Positions 1 through 8,775 of a DNA stretch of 64,000 nucleotides are shown here, piece after piece. The DNA comes from Vibrio pacinii DSM 19139 (GTDB lineage: Bacteria; Pseudomonadota; Gammaproteobacteria; Enterobacterales; Vibrionaceae). A program made the position numbers and the translations under genes. The DNA lies in NCBI RefSeq assembly GCF_000711795.1, contig NZ_JONH01000001.1, forward strand, positions 310,001 to 374,000, in the 5' to 3' direction. Below the pieces are notes generated by a model. That model was not told the DNA's origin, made no database searches, and saw only the letters and a program-made list of their open reading frames with translations. Each line of letters begins with the position of its first letter. Positions within the stretch are counted from its first letter, which is position 1.

Positions 1-375
1 ATGGTTAATGCGCTACTGACCAGTATTTCGATAAAACCCGTTGAGGCGCCATTTGATTGTGAACTGCTCGCACTCAACGCCGTACTCGAACCGACCATGG
101 ATAAAGCGCTCAACATCTTGAAACGCTTCGTTAGTGACTATGTTATTCAAGTCCCGCACGTTCAAGTCGTTGAATACAAAGGCCAACAAATCATTATGGA
201 TATTTTTGAAGCCCTAAGCGCCGATCCTGAACGCTTGCTGCCAGTCAACGTACGGCAGAAATGGTCAGCGTGCGACAACAATAGCGCAGGTTTTCGCGTG
301 ATAGCCGATTACATTTCATCCATGACTGACGGGCACGCTCAAAGACTGCACCAACAACTGTTCTCTTCTCACTAA
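1..375 (+). CDS. dGTPase-like protein, C-terminal fragment
   Basis: This frame is open from the first base and stops with TAA at 373-375, so only the last 124 residues of a longer gene are seen. The end of the protein (RVIADYISSMTDGHAQRLHQ) matches the conserved C-terminus of the deoxyguanosinetriphosphate triphosphohydrolase-like family (COG0232), which hydrolyses dNTPs to nucleosides and triphosphate. The HD catalytic residues lie upstream of the window and cannot be checked. The ATG at position 1 is most likely an internal methionine. The gene converges on the HD-GYP gene with only 13 bases between the stop codons and no clear terminator. Confidence 0.75.
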   Translation: MVNALLTSISIKPVEAPFDCELLALNAVLEPTMDKALNILKRFVSDYVIQVPHVQVVEYKGQQIIMDIFEALSADPERLLPVNVRQKWSACDNNSAGFRVIADYISSMTDGHAQRLHQQLFSSH

Positions 376-388
376 GTCCGTGGTTAGG

Positions 389-1759
389 CTATTCAGATTC
401 TGCAAAATAATGGCTAGGCAACTTGGTAATCGCTGCTTTCAATGCGTTGAAACAGCGTTCATCAATTGCGGTATGAAGGTTCTCTTGCATAATGAGTAAG
501 GTCTTAGGTACGGGCACCGCACCCCGATATGGCCTTTCTGCCGTGATGGCATCAAAAATATCCGCGGTAGTAATGATCCGGGTTGAGAGTGGAATTTGTT
601 CGGCACTAAGCTGTTTTGGGTAACCAGTACCATCGAGCTTTTCATGATGCGCGCCTGCGATCCACGCCATCTCTTTAAACGGTTTTAAATAATTGAGAAT
701 TTGTTCGGTCAGTGCTGCGTGTGATTTAACGGCTTCCCACTCTTGTTCGTCGAGTTTACCCGGTTTATCTAAGATGGCATTGCTCACACCAAGTTTGCCA
801 AGATCATGCAGCAAGGCGGCGCGTTTTAACCACTGCCTTTCAGCAAACTCAATCCCGAGTTCCTGTGCAATTAAGTCGGTATAGACGGCAACACGTTCAC
901 TATGACCTGCAGTATAAGGGCTCTTCGAGTCGACAATTTTACCAAACGCACTAACGATACAATCGAGGTACTCTTCATCAACAATGACACTGGCATGAGC
1001 GGGCGCGAGGCTCATCACACGTTCAGCGATATCCGCCGCATTAAGCCCCTCAACAAAGCTCGCTCGTTGTGATATATCGACCAAGTGCGCCACTAACTGT
1101 GGGTCAAACCAACTGCCACTACGGGCCTCAATTTCAGCAATCGCGCGGTCTAAGTCATGCTCAAATTGGAACACGTCAACCACCTGAGCGAGCAAAGCAA
1201 TGCGAGAAAACAACGGAATCTGATCGTGTTTGAGTTGCTCCGGGCGCCCCGTTCCATCCCAGTGCTCATCTAAACTGTGTACACCTCTTGCCACCAGCTC
1301 ATTAAATCGCAGCTCTCGGGCCACCTCCGCACCACGAGTACAACGGGTTTCAATCAGCTCTTGAGCGTAATCATTACCATTTTTGAGAATATCGATGGTG
1401 GCTGAGATCCGAGTGACCCAGCTCTGGCCGATCCCGGTATTTTTCACCACAAAGTTAATCGCACTAGACAGACTCGTACCAACAGTTTTGTAGTTGCGCT
1501 TAAAGGAACGATCATCGGTCATATAGAGTTCACAAATACGTGCAGCATTGCTACTACACCCGGCATCTTTGAGCAGCAGTGTGAAAAATAGATCATACAG
1601 CTGTTCGTCGCCAAGTTGCATTGCATCACCAAGGTGCATACCGATCCAACAACAGCGAATACAGTGTTCAGGCGGTTGACCTTCTGTCATATCTAACGCT
1701 GTGGTTAGCGAGAGCATTAGCTCAGATAACGGAATGGTTTGATTGACGTGAGGTTGCAT
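389..1759 (-). CDS. Tandem HD-GYP domain protein, probable c-di-GMP phosphodiesterase
   Basis: A 456-residue soluble protein. The C-terminal half (about 265-445) is a canonical HD-GYP domain, with AGHSERV near 284-290, the LLHDLGK HD pair at 318-319, and HHEKLDGTGYP at 371-381 supplying the GYP signature. HD-GYP enzymes degrade cyclic di-GMP with a bound metal pair. The N-terminal half looks like a second, degenerate copy: it keeps EHWDGTGRP at about 165-173 but lacks a recognisable HD pair. No receiver or membrane segment is seen, so the N-terminal copy may be the sensory or dimer part (inference). The ATG is preceded by AAGGA at good spacing. A diguanylate cyclase is encoded at 58.9-60.3 kb. 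Confidence 0.85.
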   Translation of the reverse strand: MQPHVNQTIPLSELMLSLTTALDMTEGQPPEHCIRCCWIGMHLGDAMQLGDEQLYDLFFTLLLKDAGCSSNAARICELYMTDDRSFKRNYKTVGTSLSSAINFVVKNTGIGQSWVTRISATIDILKNGNDYAQELIETRCTRGAEVARELRFNELVARGVHSLDEHWDGTGRPEQLKHDQIPLFSRIALLAQVVDVFQFEHDLDRAIAEIEARSGSWFDPQLVAHLVDISQRASFVEGLNAADIAERVMSLAPAHASVIVDEEYLDCIVSAFGKIVDSKSPYTAGHSERVAVYTDLIAQELGIEFAERQWLKRAALLHDLGKLGVSNAILDKPGKLDEQEWEAVKSHAALTEQILNYLKPFKEMAWIAGAHHEKLDGTGYPKQLSAEQIPLSTRIITTADIFDAITAERPYRGAVPVPKTLLIMQENLHTAIDERCFNALKAAITKLPSHYFAESE

Positions 1760-1876
1760 AAAAGTCCTTATCGAGCACAGAAAAAATGTAGCAAGCGCCT
1801 AATGATGATTGTCCTTATCACCACCCATTAATACGCAACAATCGAACTTCTAGTTTAGTGGCTCATTGCGATAAAA

Positions 1877-2890
1877 TCACTCGTCATCTGCGAGAAATGA
1901 TTCTAACTGACTGTGTAAGCGGCTTTTTTCTATATCATTAATAAAACTAGCGTTGATAGCATTACGGGTAAACTGCGCCAACTCTTGCTGGCTGATCGCA
2001 TGGCTCTCGGCCACCGCGATAAAGTTGTCAGTCATGTAACCGCCAAAATATGCCGGGTCGTCAGAGTTAATCGTCACACATAAGCCTCGGCGTAACAGCT
2101 CGACAATATTGTGTTCACTCATGGTTGCAAACACTTTTAACTTAGTATTTGAAAGTGGACAAACCGTCAACGGCATTTGACTTTGCTCAAGTACATTGAC
2201 TAACGCATCATCATCGGCGCAGCGAACCCCATGATCGACTCGGCTCACTTTAAGTAATTCTAGGCTGTCATAGATATTGCTCACCGGCCCTTCTTCACCG
2301 GCATGAGCTACCGTCAAAAATCCCTCGTCTATTGCCTTTGCAAACACTCGGGCAAACTTTTCTGGAGGGTGACCTAGCTCTGATGAGTCAAGTCCAACAG
2401 CAACAATTTTATCTTTATGGGGCATTGCTTGAGACAAGGTGGTAAAAGCACTCTCTTCATCAAGATGACGTAAGAAACACAAGATGATTTGGCTGCTAAT
2501 ACCAAGTTGCCTATAACCCTCTTGCAGTGCTTGATAAATACCATTGATCGCCGTATCAAATTCAATCCCACGCTCGGTATGAGTTTGTGGATCAAAAAAG
2601 ATTTCGGTATGAATGACATTGTCCTCATAGCAACGGATAAGATAAGCCCACGTCAGGTCATAGAAATCTTGTTGATGAATGAGAACGTTAGCACCTTGAT
2701 AATAGATATCAAGAAATGACTGGAGATTGCTGAACTGATAAGCCTCTTTCACTTGTTGAGACGTAGAAAAAGGCAAAGCAATTTGATTACGCTGGGCCAG
2801 TTGAAACATCATGTCAGGCTCAAGGGTGCCTTCAATATGCAGATGTAATTCGACTTTAGGCAGTTGCTGAATAAAAGTAGTGTGATTCAC
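1877..2890 (-). CDS. Adenine deaminase (adenosine deaminase family, type 2)
   Basis: A 337-residue zinc amidohydrolase. Metal and catalytic motifs of the family are all present: KVELHLHIEG near the N-terminus, the HAGEEGP segment in the middle, VDHGVRC, and NSDDPAYFGG near the C-terminus. The combination VDHGVRC...LTVCPLSNTKLKVF is characteristic of the bacterial adenine deaminase subgroup, which converts adenine to hypoxanthine, rather than true adenosine deaminase; this is a family-level assignment. The start chosen is the GTG at 2888-2890, because GGAGAG lies 8 bases upstream and homologues begin just before the PKVELHLH motif. A longer TTG-initiated form (to 2929) has no such signal. Confidence 0.85.
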   Translation of the reverse strand: MNHTTFIQQLPKVELHLHIEGTLEPDMMFQLAQRNQIALPFSTSQQVKEAYQFSNLQSFLDIYYQGANVLIHQQDFYDLTWAYLIRCYEDNVIHTEIFFDPQTHTERGIEFDTAINGIYQALQEGYRQLGISSQIILCFLRHLDEESAFTTLSQAMPHKDKIVAVGLDSSELGHPPEKFARVFAKAIDEGFLTVAHAGEEGPVSNIYDSLELLKVSRVDHGVRCADDDALVNVLEQSQMPLTVCPLSNTKLKVFATMSEHNIVELLRRGLCVTINSDDPAYFGGYMTDNFIAVAESHAISQQELAQFTRNAINASFINDIEKSRLHSQLESFLADDE

Positions 2891-2961
2891 GCTTACGTCT
2901 CTCCATTCAATATGATGAGTTTTCAACAAGCCCTTTTCTCTGAAAAGCGTAAGTCATACAA

Positions 2962-2988
2962 AGAGAAAAGCGCTGTGCGCTTTACTCT
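2962..2988 (-). other. Hairpin upstream of adenine deaminase gene
   Basis: AAAGCGC and GCGCTTT pair around a TGT loop, extended by AGAG/CTCT after one mismatch. It sits between the phosphoesterase stop and the deaminase start, both on the minus strand. It could terminate the upstream transcript, but the following U-run on the minus strand is short, so it could instead belong to the deaminase leader. Confidence 0.4.
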
Positions 2989-3081
2989 TGTTCATAATTC
3001 ATTGATTTAATTATACTAAAATCATCAACAAAGTCACTCAAAGGTGTATTCGCTTTTAAATCTGAACAATACGGCGCTTTA

Positions 3082-4653
3082 TCATTCTAGATGAGTATGC
3101 TTAAGTCCGTGAGCACTTAGTGACATTTGGTTAGCAGGGTATCTTTGGTGGCTGACTCCCCAAAGTTGAGTGCTACTCGAATGAGCGCTGTAAAGGTTAA
3201 CTTCATTGCTTTCTTTATATCCATCGACTTGTAGGTTGGGGGAGTTAGCAGGTTTAATTTTTCGTAGCCAATCTTGGTCTTTATTATACTTACTGTATTG
3301 CCAACGCATGTTAGGATCATTTGCATTACACTTGGCTAACCTGATCGGGCTGCCAGCGAAGTTTGAATCGTATCGCCAACAATAATTCCAATCCATTTTA
3401 GAATGTATTTGTTGGGTTTGTGCAGACCAGAACCAGTTTTGTCTTGGATCTGATGCATCACACGTCACCTGAATAAGTAATTTATCAGATGTTGTATTGC
3501 CATCATAACCAATACAACGCCCTGTTCCATTTCTAGATTGCATCGTGTAATAATGGACATCTTTATAAACATATTTTCTTTCGTTGAAACTACCACTTTT
3601 CTCCATATAGATTGGAGCCTTAACAGTTGCAGTTTGTGGATACCAAAGTTGGTCTATTTTAAGGTCCAACGTTATTTTTCCTTTATAGTTTTCTATTCCG
3701 TCATTATGTTTTAATTCAACTTGCATTCGCGTCGAATTATTTTCCAATTTAATATCGGCATATTGCCCAATAGGGCGTTGGTCATTACGTATTGTTGGTG
3801 CAACGACTTGAGCTATTCTTCGACCATTAGGGAGTGTGATATATTGCTCCCCTCCCCAAGCATGGGTATGCCCAGCCAGTAAAAGTACGACATTGTACTC
3901 TTGAATTAGATTAAGAAAACGTTTTCTATCAGCTTCTTTCCAATCATGATGATTAGCCGGAATATGAAACATCAACACCACTTTCTTGCCACTATTACCG
4001 ACATTGATGTCTAGGTCATTTTGTAAGAAATCAAGTTGACGATAATTTTTTACATCCTCATATTTGGTGGGGCGTTCAGAAGAGAACACGCCAGTTCCAA
4101 GCGCAACAAAATGTATCTCCTCCACATCCCACGAGTATAGAGCCCCACTTCGTCGATAACTTTGACGAGCGTATTCTCTGTTTCGATCGATAAAACTCTC
4201 AATTTTTCCATGTCTAGAAACTCCACCAGTCGTTTCATCATGGTTCCCTATGGTTTCATATGACTTATCCATGACGTTATAATATTTAATGATATTTTTC
4301 CAATGTTGAAACTCCTTCCCAAAAATACTGTTGTTGTGAGCGGTCTGGGTCATATCGCCTCCTACAAGTAAACCAAATATAGGATTAGGAGTATTTCTAC
4401 TGTATGTTAAGTCATAAATAATACCAGCCAACTTATCTAAAGTAGGGTCATTAATATCTGAGCGACCTGTATAAAACTGAGGGTCAGCGGTAAATAAAAA
4501 TCGCGTTAATGCGTCTCGTTTTTCTGCATTTAATGTATTTAAGTCACTTTCTTCTTGAATATTTAATCTCATATCACTGTCAGAATATGAGCAAGTACTC
4601 CAAGCAAGAAAAAATGTATATATATATAGCTGTGCAGTATTTTTAACACTCAT
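3082..4653 (-). CDS. Secreted calcineurin-like metallophosphoesterase with C-terminal ricin-type lectin domain
   Basis: About 523 residues. An N-terminal hydrophobic stretch after MSVKN looks like a Sec signal peptide with no lipobox. The catalytic part (about 50-280) carries the metallophosphoesterase motifs in order: TADPQF, GGD, GNHD, a histidine in HIPANHH, and GHTHAWGG. The region from about 375 to the end resembles a ricin B-type beta-trefoil, with three QxW-like repeats (RQNW, NMRW, TQLW) and paired cysteines. It may bind sugar and cut a phosphodiester or phosphomonoester outside the cytoplasm; the substrate is unknown. The coding sequence is visibly richer in A and T than its neighbours, suggesting horizontal acquisition. 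The ATG at 4653 is chosen because GGGGA precedes it; in-frame ATGs at 4662 and 4668 are alternatives. Confidence 0.7.
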   Translation of the reverse strand: MSVKNTAQLYIYTFFLAWSTCSYSDSDMRLNIQEESDLNTLNAEKRDALTRFLFTADPQFYTGRSDINDPTLDKLAGIIYDLTYSRNTPNPIFGLLVGGDMTQTAHNNSIFGKEFQHWKNIIKYYNVMDKSYETIGNHDETTGGVSRHGKIESFIDRNREYARQSYRRSGALYSWDVEEIHFVALGTGVFSSERPTKYEDVKNYRQLDFLQNDLDINVGNSGKKVVLMFHIPANHHDWKEADRKRFLNLIQEYNVVLLLAGHTHAWGGEQYITLPNGRRIAQVVAPTIRNDQRPIGQYADIKLENNSTRMQVELKHNDGIENYKGKITLDLKIDQLWYPQTATVKAPIYMEKSGSFNERKYVYKDVHYYTMQSRNGTGRCIGYDGNTTSDKLLIQVTCDASDPRQNWFWSAQTQQIHSKMDWNYCWRYDSNFAGSPIRLAKCNANDPNMRWQYSKYNKDQDWLRKIKPANSPNLQVDGYKESNEVNLYSAHSSSTQLWGVSHQRYPANQMSLSAHGLKHTHLE

Positions 4654-4866
4654 TGAATTCATCCCCATATAGAATTAATTTCTTTATATTTATTTATATT
4701 GACATATTTTAAACAACCGCTTTATTACAGTTAAACCATAGCACTAATGATATAGTTATTAATAAAACAAAGTGTTCTAAAACTAAAATGAGAAAGTGAA
4801 GACGAAATAAATCCACCCGCTGGCATCAAGAATTACAGATAGTTTTCAGGCCTCAAACCTGAACCT

Positions 4867-5478
4867 TCAAGTGGAACGCAGATAGTTACTCTCAAACACA
4901 CCCGGCGGCATTTGCTTGATTTGAAACTCAATCATCTGATTAAACGTGTGAATCAACGCTGAGAAGTCTTGCTCTGGTTCGAGTAGCGAAAGAATATGAT
5001 AACCAGCTTCAACCGTTGACAAGCTATTGCCATCTGGCGCTTTACGAATACGATAATTGCCTTGCAGATCATCGGGTAAACGGATCAGAGGCAAAGCGTG
5101 CAAGTTGCTTGAAAGCTGCCACATTTTATACGCTTTCTTCCAAGTGCCATCGAGCAAAATAACACGGGCTTTTTTGTCCTGGCGCCGCTTTCCGACTTCG
5201 CCGTGGGCAAGGGCAGACTCTCCCGGGTAGAGAACAAAATGGCAATAGTGCGGATCGCTGAGCAACGCGTTGAGCTGCGTGTTGTCACTGAAGTCCTCCC
5301 CGACTAAACAGTGGCAGTTCGCTAATGAGAGTAGCAAGATTCTCGCCGTCCCCATCGGCTTGTTTGTTTCGCTATGATGCTGGAGGATGACCAACTCAAC
5401 ATTCGATGTTAGGCTTTGTACCCACTCACAGATACAAGCTTTGAGTGATTTTTTACATTGAGAACAGTATCGGGACAT
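4867..5478 (-). CDS. tapT: DTW domain tRNA-uridine aminocarboxypropyltransferase
   Basis: A 203-residue DTW-domain protein. It begins with a probable zinc-binding cysteine cluster (CSQCKK...CIC), and carries ILLDGTWKKA near 126-135, the position of the DTW motif, and STVEA near 154. The E. coli relative TapT (YfiP) transfers the 3-amino-3-carboxypropyl group of S-adenosylmethionine to a tRNA uridine (acp3U47). I assign that reaction by family; other DTW proteins (for example TapT versus TuaA types) differ in target site. The gene starts only a few bases from the divergent rhombosortase gene, so the two share a very compact promoter region. Confidence 0.75.
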   Translation of the reverse strand: MSRYCSQCKKSLKACICEWVQSLTSNVELVILQHHSETNKPMGTARILLLSLANCHCLVGEDFSDNTQLNALLSDPHYCHFVLYPGESALAHGEVGKRRQDKKARVILLDGTWKKAYKMWQLSSNLHALPLIRLPDDLQGNYRIRKAPDGNSLSTVEAGYHILSLLEPEQDFSALIHTFNQMIEFQIKQMPPGVFESNYLRST

Positions 5479-5481
5479 AGA

Positions 5482-6048
5482 GTGCGTGTATTTTTTCTGT
5501 TAATCGCTATTAGCTTAGTTTGCATCGGCTTACAGTTCGAGCCGCAGGCCTCTTTAGTTAATTGGCAGCGTTACCTTATTTTGGACGGCCAATGGTGGCG
5601 AATCCTAACAGGAAACTTCACCCATACCAACTTTCCCCATTTAGCCATGAACTTAGGCGGACTTTGGATGATCGGTTTGATTTTTAAACCGAGTGACAAA
5701 GCGTTGCTATTTTGCCTATTAGTGACCAGCGCTGCCATCGGCGTACTCAATTTCCTTAGCAGTATGAATAGTTATGTTGGCCTATCAGGGACCTTGCACG
5801 GCTTATTTGCTTATTTTGCCCTCCAAGAAGCGCTGAATGGGCGTAAGAGCAGTTGGTTACTGGTGATCGGGGTTTGTGCGAAAATTACCTGGGAATTGAC
5901 CATGGGCGCATCACAGTCGACTCAAGTTCTGATCAATGCTCAAGTGGCTGTTGACGCTCATCTTTATGGCGCTCTGTCAGGTATCGTTCTCGCAATGGCA
6001 CTTTATATACGCCAATATAAAGCAAGACATCAGCCCGCTTCGTCATAA
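5482..6048 (+). CDS. rrtA: Rhombosortase (rhomboid-family intramembrane serine protease)
   Basis: A small rhomboid-type protein of about 188 residues with six hydrophobic segments. The nucleophile is in GLSGTLHG (Ser102 from the chosen start) and the partner histidine is in VDAHLYGALSG (His160); an HxxMN element follows the first loop. This compact form matches rhombosortase, which in Vibrio and Shewanella cleaves proteins bearing a C-terminal GlyGly-CTERM sorting signal and helps send them to the cell surface through type II secretion. No GlyGly-CTERM protein is encoded in this window. GTG at 5482 gives a start that does not overlap tapT; a TTG at 5458 would extend it by 8 residues into the tapT start. 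Confidence 0.85.
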   Translation: MRVFFLLIAISLVCIGLQFEPQASLVNWQRYLILDGQWWRILTGNFTHTNFPHLAMNLGGLWMIGLIFKPSDKALLFCLLVTSAAIGVLNFLSSMNSYVGLSGTLHGLFAYFALQEALNGRKSSWLLVIGVCAKITWELTMGASQSTQVLINAQVAVDAHLYGALSGIVLAMALYIRQYKARHQPASS

Positions 6049-6068
6049 TTTGGTTGATGTTCCTCGTT

Positions 6069-6094
6069 AAAGGGCGCAGAATGGCGCCCTTTTT
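6069..6094 (+). terminator. Terminator after rrtA
   Basis: AAAGGGCGC pairs with GCGCCCTTT around a 6-base loop and is followed by a T run. It separates rrtA from rhlE on the same strand. Confidence 0.85.
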
Positions 6095-6150
6095 CGCGTA
6101 GTTTCAATTTGCTCGCGATTTGTCCGATTTTACCATCTAGAGAACATACT

Positions 6151-7548
6151 ATGGGTTTTACCTCCTTGGGCCTTTCTGCTCCGATTCTTAAAGCAATTGA
6201 AGAGCAAGGCTATGACACTCCCTCTCCTATTCAGGAGCAAGCAATTCCTGCCGTTTTAGCAGGTAAAGATGTCATGGCGGCTGCGCAGACAGGTACCGGT
6301 AAAACGGCTGGTTTCACTTTGCCTATCTTAGAACGTTTAGACAATGGCCAGCGTGTGAAAGGCAACCACATTCGCGCTTTAGTTCTAACACCCACTCGTG
6401 AGCTTGCAGCGCAAGTACAAGAGAATGTTTTCAAGTACAGCCGCTACCAACGCCTGACGTCTCAAGTAGTCTTCGGCGGCGTTAAAATCAACCCACAGAT
6501 GCTTAAGCTGCGCCAAGGGTGTGATGTATTGGTGGCGACACCAGGTCGACTTCTCGATCTATATCAGCAAAACGCGCTTAAATTTGACCAACTCGAAGTA
6601 TTGGTTCTGGACGAAGCTGACCGTATGCTCGATATGGGCTTTATCCGCGACATCAGAAAAATTCTTAACTTGTTGCCAGCAAAACGCCAAAACCTACTCT
6701 TCTCTGCGACGTTCTCGGCTGAAATTCGTCAATTGGCGAAAGGTTTAGTGAACGACCCAGTTGAAGTGTCGGTCAATACTGAAAATTCGACAGCCGTAAC
6801 AATTGAACAGTGCATCTACCCAGCTGACAAACGCAAAAAAGCGCCGATGCTGGTGAAATTGATCAACGATGGTAACTGGAGACAAGTACTGGTCTTTTCT
6901 CGTACTAAACATGGTGCCAACCGTCTGTCGCATTACCTTAATGAGCAAGGGATTACCGCAGCACCGATTCATGGTAACAAGAGCCAAGGCGCTCGAACTC
7001 GTGCATTGGCTGATTTTAAATCGGGCGATGTTCGCGTCTTAGTCGCCACCGATATTGCTGCGCGTGGTATTGATATTCCTCAGCTACCACAAGTGGTTAA
7101 CTTCGAGTTACCCAATGTCTCTGAAGATTATGTTCACCGTATCGGTCGTACTGGCCGCGCAGGTGAAGTGGGTAAAGCGATCTCCCTGGTTGAGGCAGAT
7201 GAAGCCATCGACCTATTTGGTATTGAACGTTTGATTCAACAAATCTTGCCGCGTATGGAGCTTGAAGGTTTTAAACCCGTTAACGAGCTACCAGAATCAA
7301 GGCTAGATACACGCCCAATAAAACCAAAGAAACCGAAGAAGCCAAAAGTAGGACACCAAGACGGTCAGCGCTCAGGTGATAATGCACGCGGCAATAAACC
7401 GGCAGGTAAGAACAAACGTCACTTCGGTGGTAACAAGCCAAACGGCGAAAGCCGAGGCGCCAACGGCCAACGAAGCGACAGCAATAAACCTGCGGCAAGC
7501 AAGCCGGCTCGCCGTCGACCAAGTAAACCGCAAGCGGCTCGCAGCTAA
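6151..7548 (+). CDS. rhlE: DEAD-box ATP-dependent RNA helicase RhlE
   Basis: 465 residues from the ATG at 6151, which has AGAGAA upstream; the longer in-frame start at 6109 lies in the intergenic terminator area and is not credible. All helicase motifs are visible: Q motif (FTSLGLS...[10 protein letters not shown]), AQTGTGKT (I), PTRELAAQ (Ia), TPGRLLDL (Ib), DEAD (II), SAT (III), [12 protein letters not shown] (V) and [10 protein letters not shown] (VI). After about residue 375 there is a lysine, arginine, glycine and asparagine-rich basic tail, typical of RhlE and likely to bind RNA. RhlE takes part in rRNA maturation and works with RNase E in some bacteria. Confidence 0.93.
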   Translation: MGFTSLGLSAPILKAIEEQGYDTPSPIQEQAIPAVLAGKDVMAAAQTGTGKTAGFTLPILERLDNGQRVKGNHIRALVLTPTRELAAQVQENVFKYSRYQRLTSQVVFGGVKINPQMLKLRQGCDVLVATPGRLLDLYQQNALKFDQLEVLVLDEADRMLDMGFIRDIRKILNLLPAKRQNLLFSATFSAEIRQLAKGLVNDPVEVSVNTENSTAVTIEQCIYPADKRKKAPMLVKLINDGNWRQVLVFSRTKHGANRLSHYLNEQGITAAPIHGNKSQGARTRALADFKSGDVRVLVATDIAARGIDIPQLPQVVNFELPNVSEDYVHRIGRTGRAGEVGKAISLVEADEAIDLFGIERLIQQILPRMELEGFKPVNELPESRLDTRPIKPKKPKKPKVGHQDGQRSGDNARGNKPAGKNKRHFGGNKPNGESRGANGQRSDSNKPAASKPARRRPSKPQAARS

Positions 7549-7584
7549 GTCTCGTAGAGAAGTTAAGCTCGCCACATCAAGCAT

Positions 7585-7619
7585 AAAAAAAGCGCCCATC
7601 ATTTGATGAGCGCTTTTTT
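7585..7619. terminator. Bidirectional terminator between rhlE and sohB
   Basis: AAAAAAGCGC and GCGCTTTTTT form the arms, with an inner CATCA/TGATG pairing. The A and T runs on both sides serve the two convergent genes. Confidence 0.9.
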
Positions 7620-7626
7620 ATTTGAC

Positions 7627-8688
7627 TTAAACAATCGGGCGTTGGCCACGATCGATAAGTTTCATCAGTACATTATCTGCCGCTTCACCAGCCAGACCAG
7701 CCAGCTTAGAGGTCAGTTTTTTCTTTTCGACGTAGTGAATCGCTAGCACGGTTTTCTCTTTACATGCTGCCACGACCAAGTCATCTGACGTTGTGATCTC
7801 ATCTACTAAGCCAAGATCAAAGGCTGTCGTGCCAAACCAATGCTCACCTGTCGCCACTTTATCAAGGTCAAGTTGCGGGCGACGTTCACGGATAAAGTCT
7901 TTAAACAGACCATGAGTTTCTTCAAGCTCTTGTTTGAACTTCTCACGCGCTTTATCCGTGTTCTCACCAAACATGGTTAAGGTGCGCTTATACTCGCCCG
8001 CCGTCAGCTGTTCATACTCAATATCATATTTTTTCAATACCTTATGGAAGTTAGGTAATTGAGCAATCACCCCAATCGAGCCAACAATAGCAAACGGCGC
8101 TGACACGACCTTATCGGCAATACAAGCCATCATATAACCGCCACTGGCTGCCACTTTGTCTACCGCAATAGTTAAAGGCAACCCAGCTGACTTAATGCGA
8201 TCGAGTTGCGATGAGGCTAAGCCGTAGCCGTGCACCATGCCGCCGCCAGACTCAAGACGCAGTAAGACTTCATCACCTTCACGTGCCACCGCCAGAATCG
8301 CAGTGACCTCTTCGCGCAATGACGCAACCTCTTTGGCATCAATACTGCCTTTAAAGTCGAGTACAAATAGGTGTGGTTCACGTTTGCTATCAAGATCCCC
8401 TTCTTTTGAGGCCTTTTTGATCGCTTTCTCACGCGCTTTACTCTTCTCTTTATCGAGTTTTTTCTCCGCTTTATCGCGCGCCTTAAGAAAAGTATTGTCG
8501 TGCAAATGATGCTCTAGCTGTTCAACCGTTCGCTTGTGTTGCTCAGTTAAGTCAGTGATTTCTAACTCACCTTTCGCCGCTCCGCTCTTACCGCCCAACG
8601 CTTTGGCGATAACTAAAATCGCCATAATGGCAACCACGACAGTCACAATCTTGGCCAAAAACAGCCCGTAATCCAACAAAAATTCCAA
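7627..8688 (-). CDS. sohB: SohB inner-membrane serine peptidase (family S49)
   Basis: 353 residues. One membrane segment (LFLAKIVTVVVAIMAILVIA) near the N-terminus is followed by a charged lysine and glutamate-rich linker of about 80 residues and then the S49 peptidase domain. The catalytic serine is in KVAASGGYMMA, and the LRLESGGGMVHGYG segment is the usual strand of the fold. SohB is a relative of SppA thought to degrade signal peptides or misfolded envelope proteins; its lysine is supplied within the same domain. A short divergent promoter region (8689-8775) separates it from yciK. The related SppA is encoded at 46.1 kb. Confidence 0.92.
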   Translation of the reverse strand: MEFLLDYGLFLAKIVTVVVAIMAILVIAKALGGKSGAAKGELEITDLTEQHKRTVEQLEHHLHDNTFLKARDKAEKKLDKEKSKAREKAIKKASKEGDLDSKREPHLFVLDFKGSIDAKEVASLREEVTAILAVAREGDEVLLRLESGGGMVHGYGLASSQLDRIKSAGLPLTIAVDKVAASGGYMMACIADKVVSAPFAIVGSIGVIAQLPNFHKVLKKYDIEYEQLTAGEYKRTLTMFGENTDKAREKFKQELEETHGLFKDFIRERRPQLDLDKVATGEHWFGTTAFDLGLVDEITTSDDLVVAACKEKTVLAIHYVEKKKLTSKLAGLAGEAADNVLMKLIDRGQRPIV

Positions 8689-8775
8689 TGTGATATCCCC
8701 TCATATGCGAATTGGTGTATTGTAACCACCAAGTTATGTATTCATAAAGCAGATCATTACAAAAGGATAAACATC

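Noticed and set aside
2891..2929. Longer TTG start for adenine deaminase
   Set aside because: No ribosome site, and the added residues are absent in the family; the GTG at 2890 has GGAGAG.
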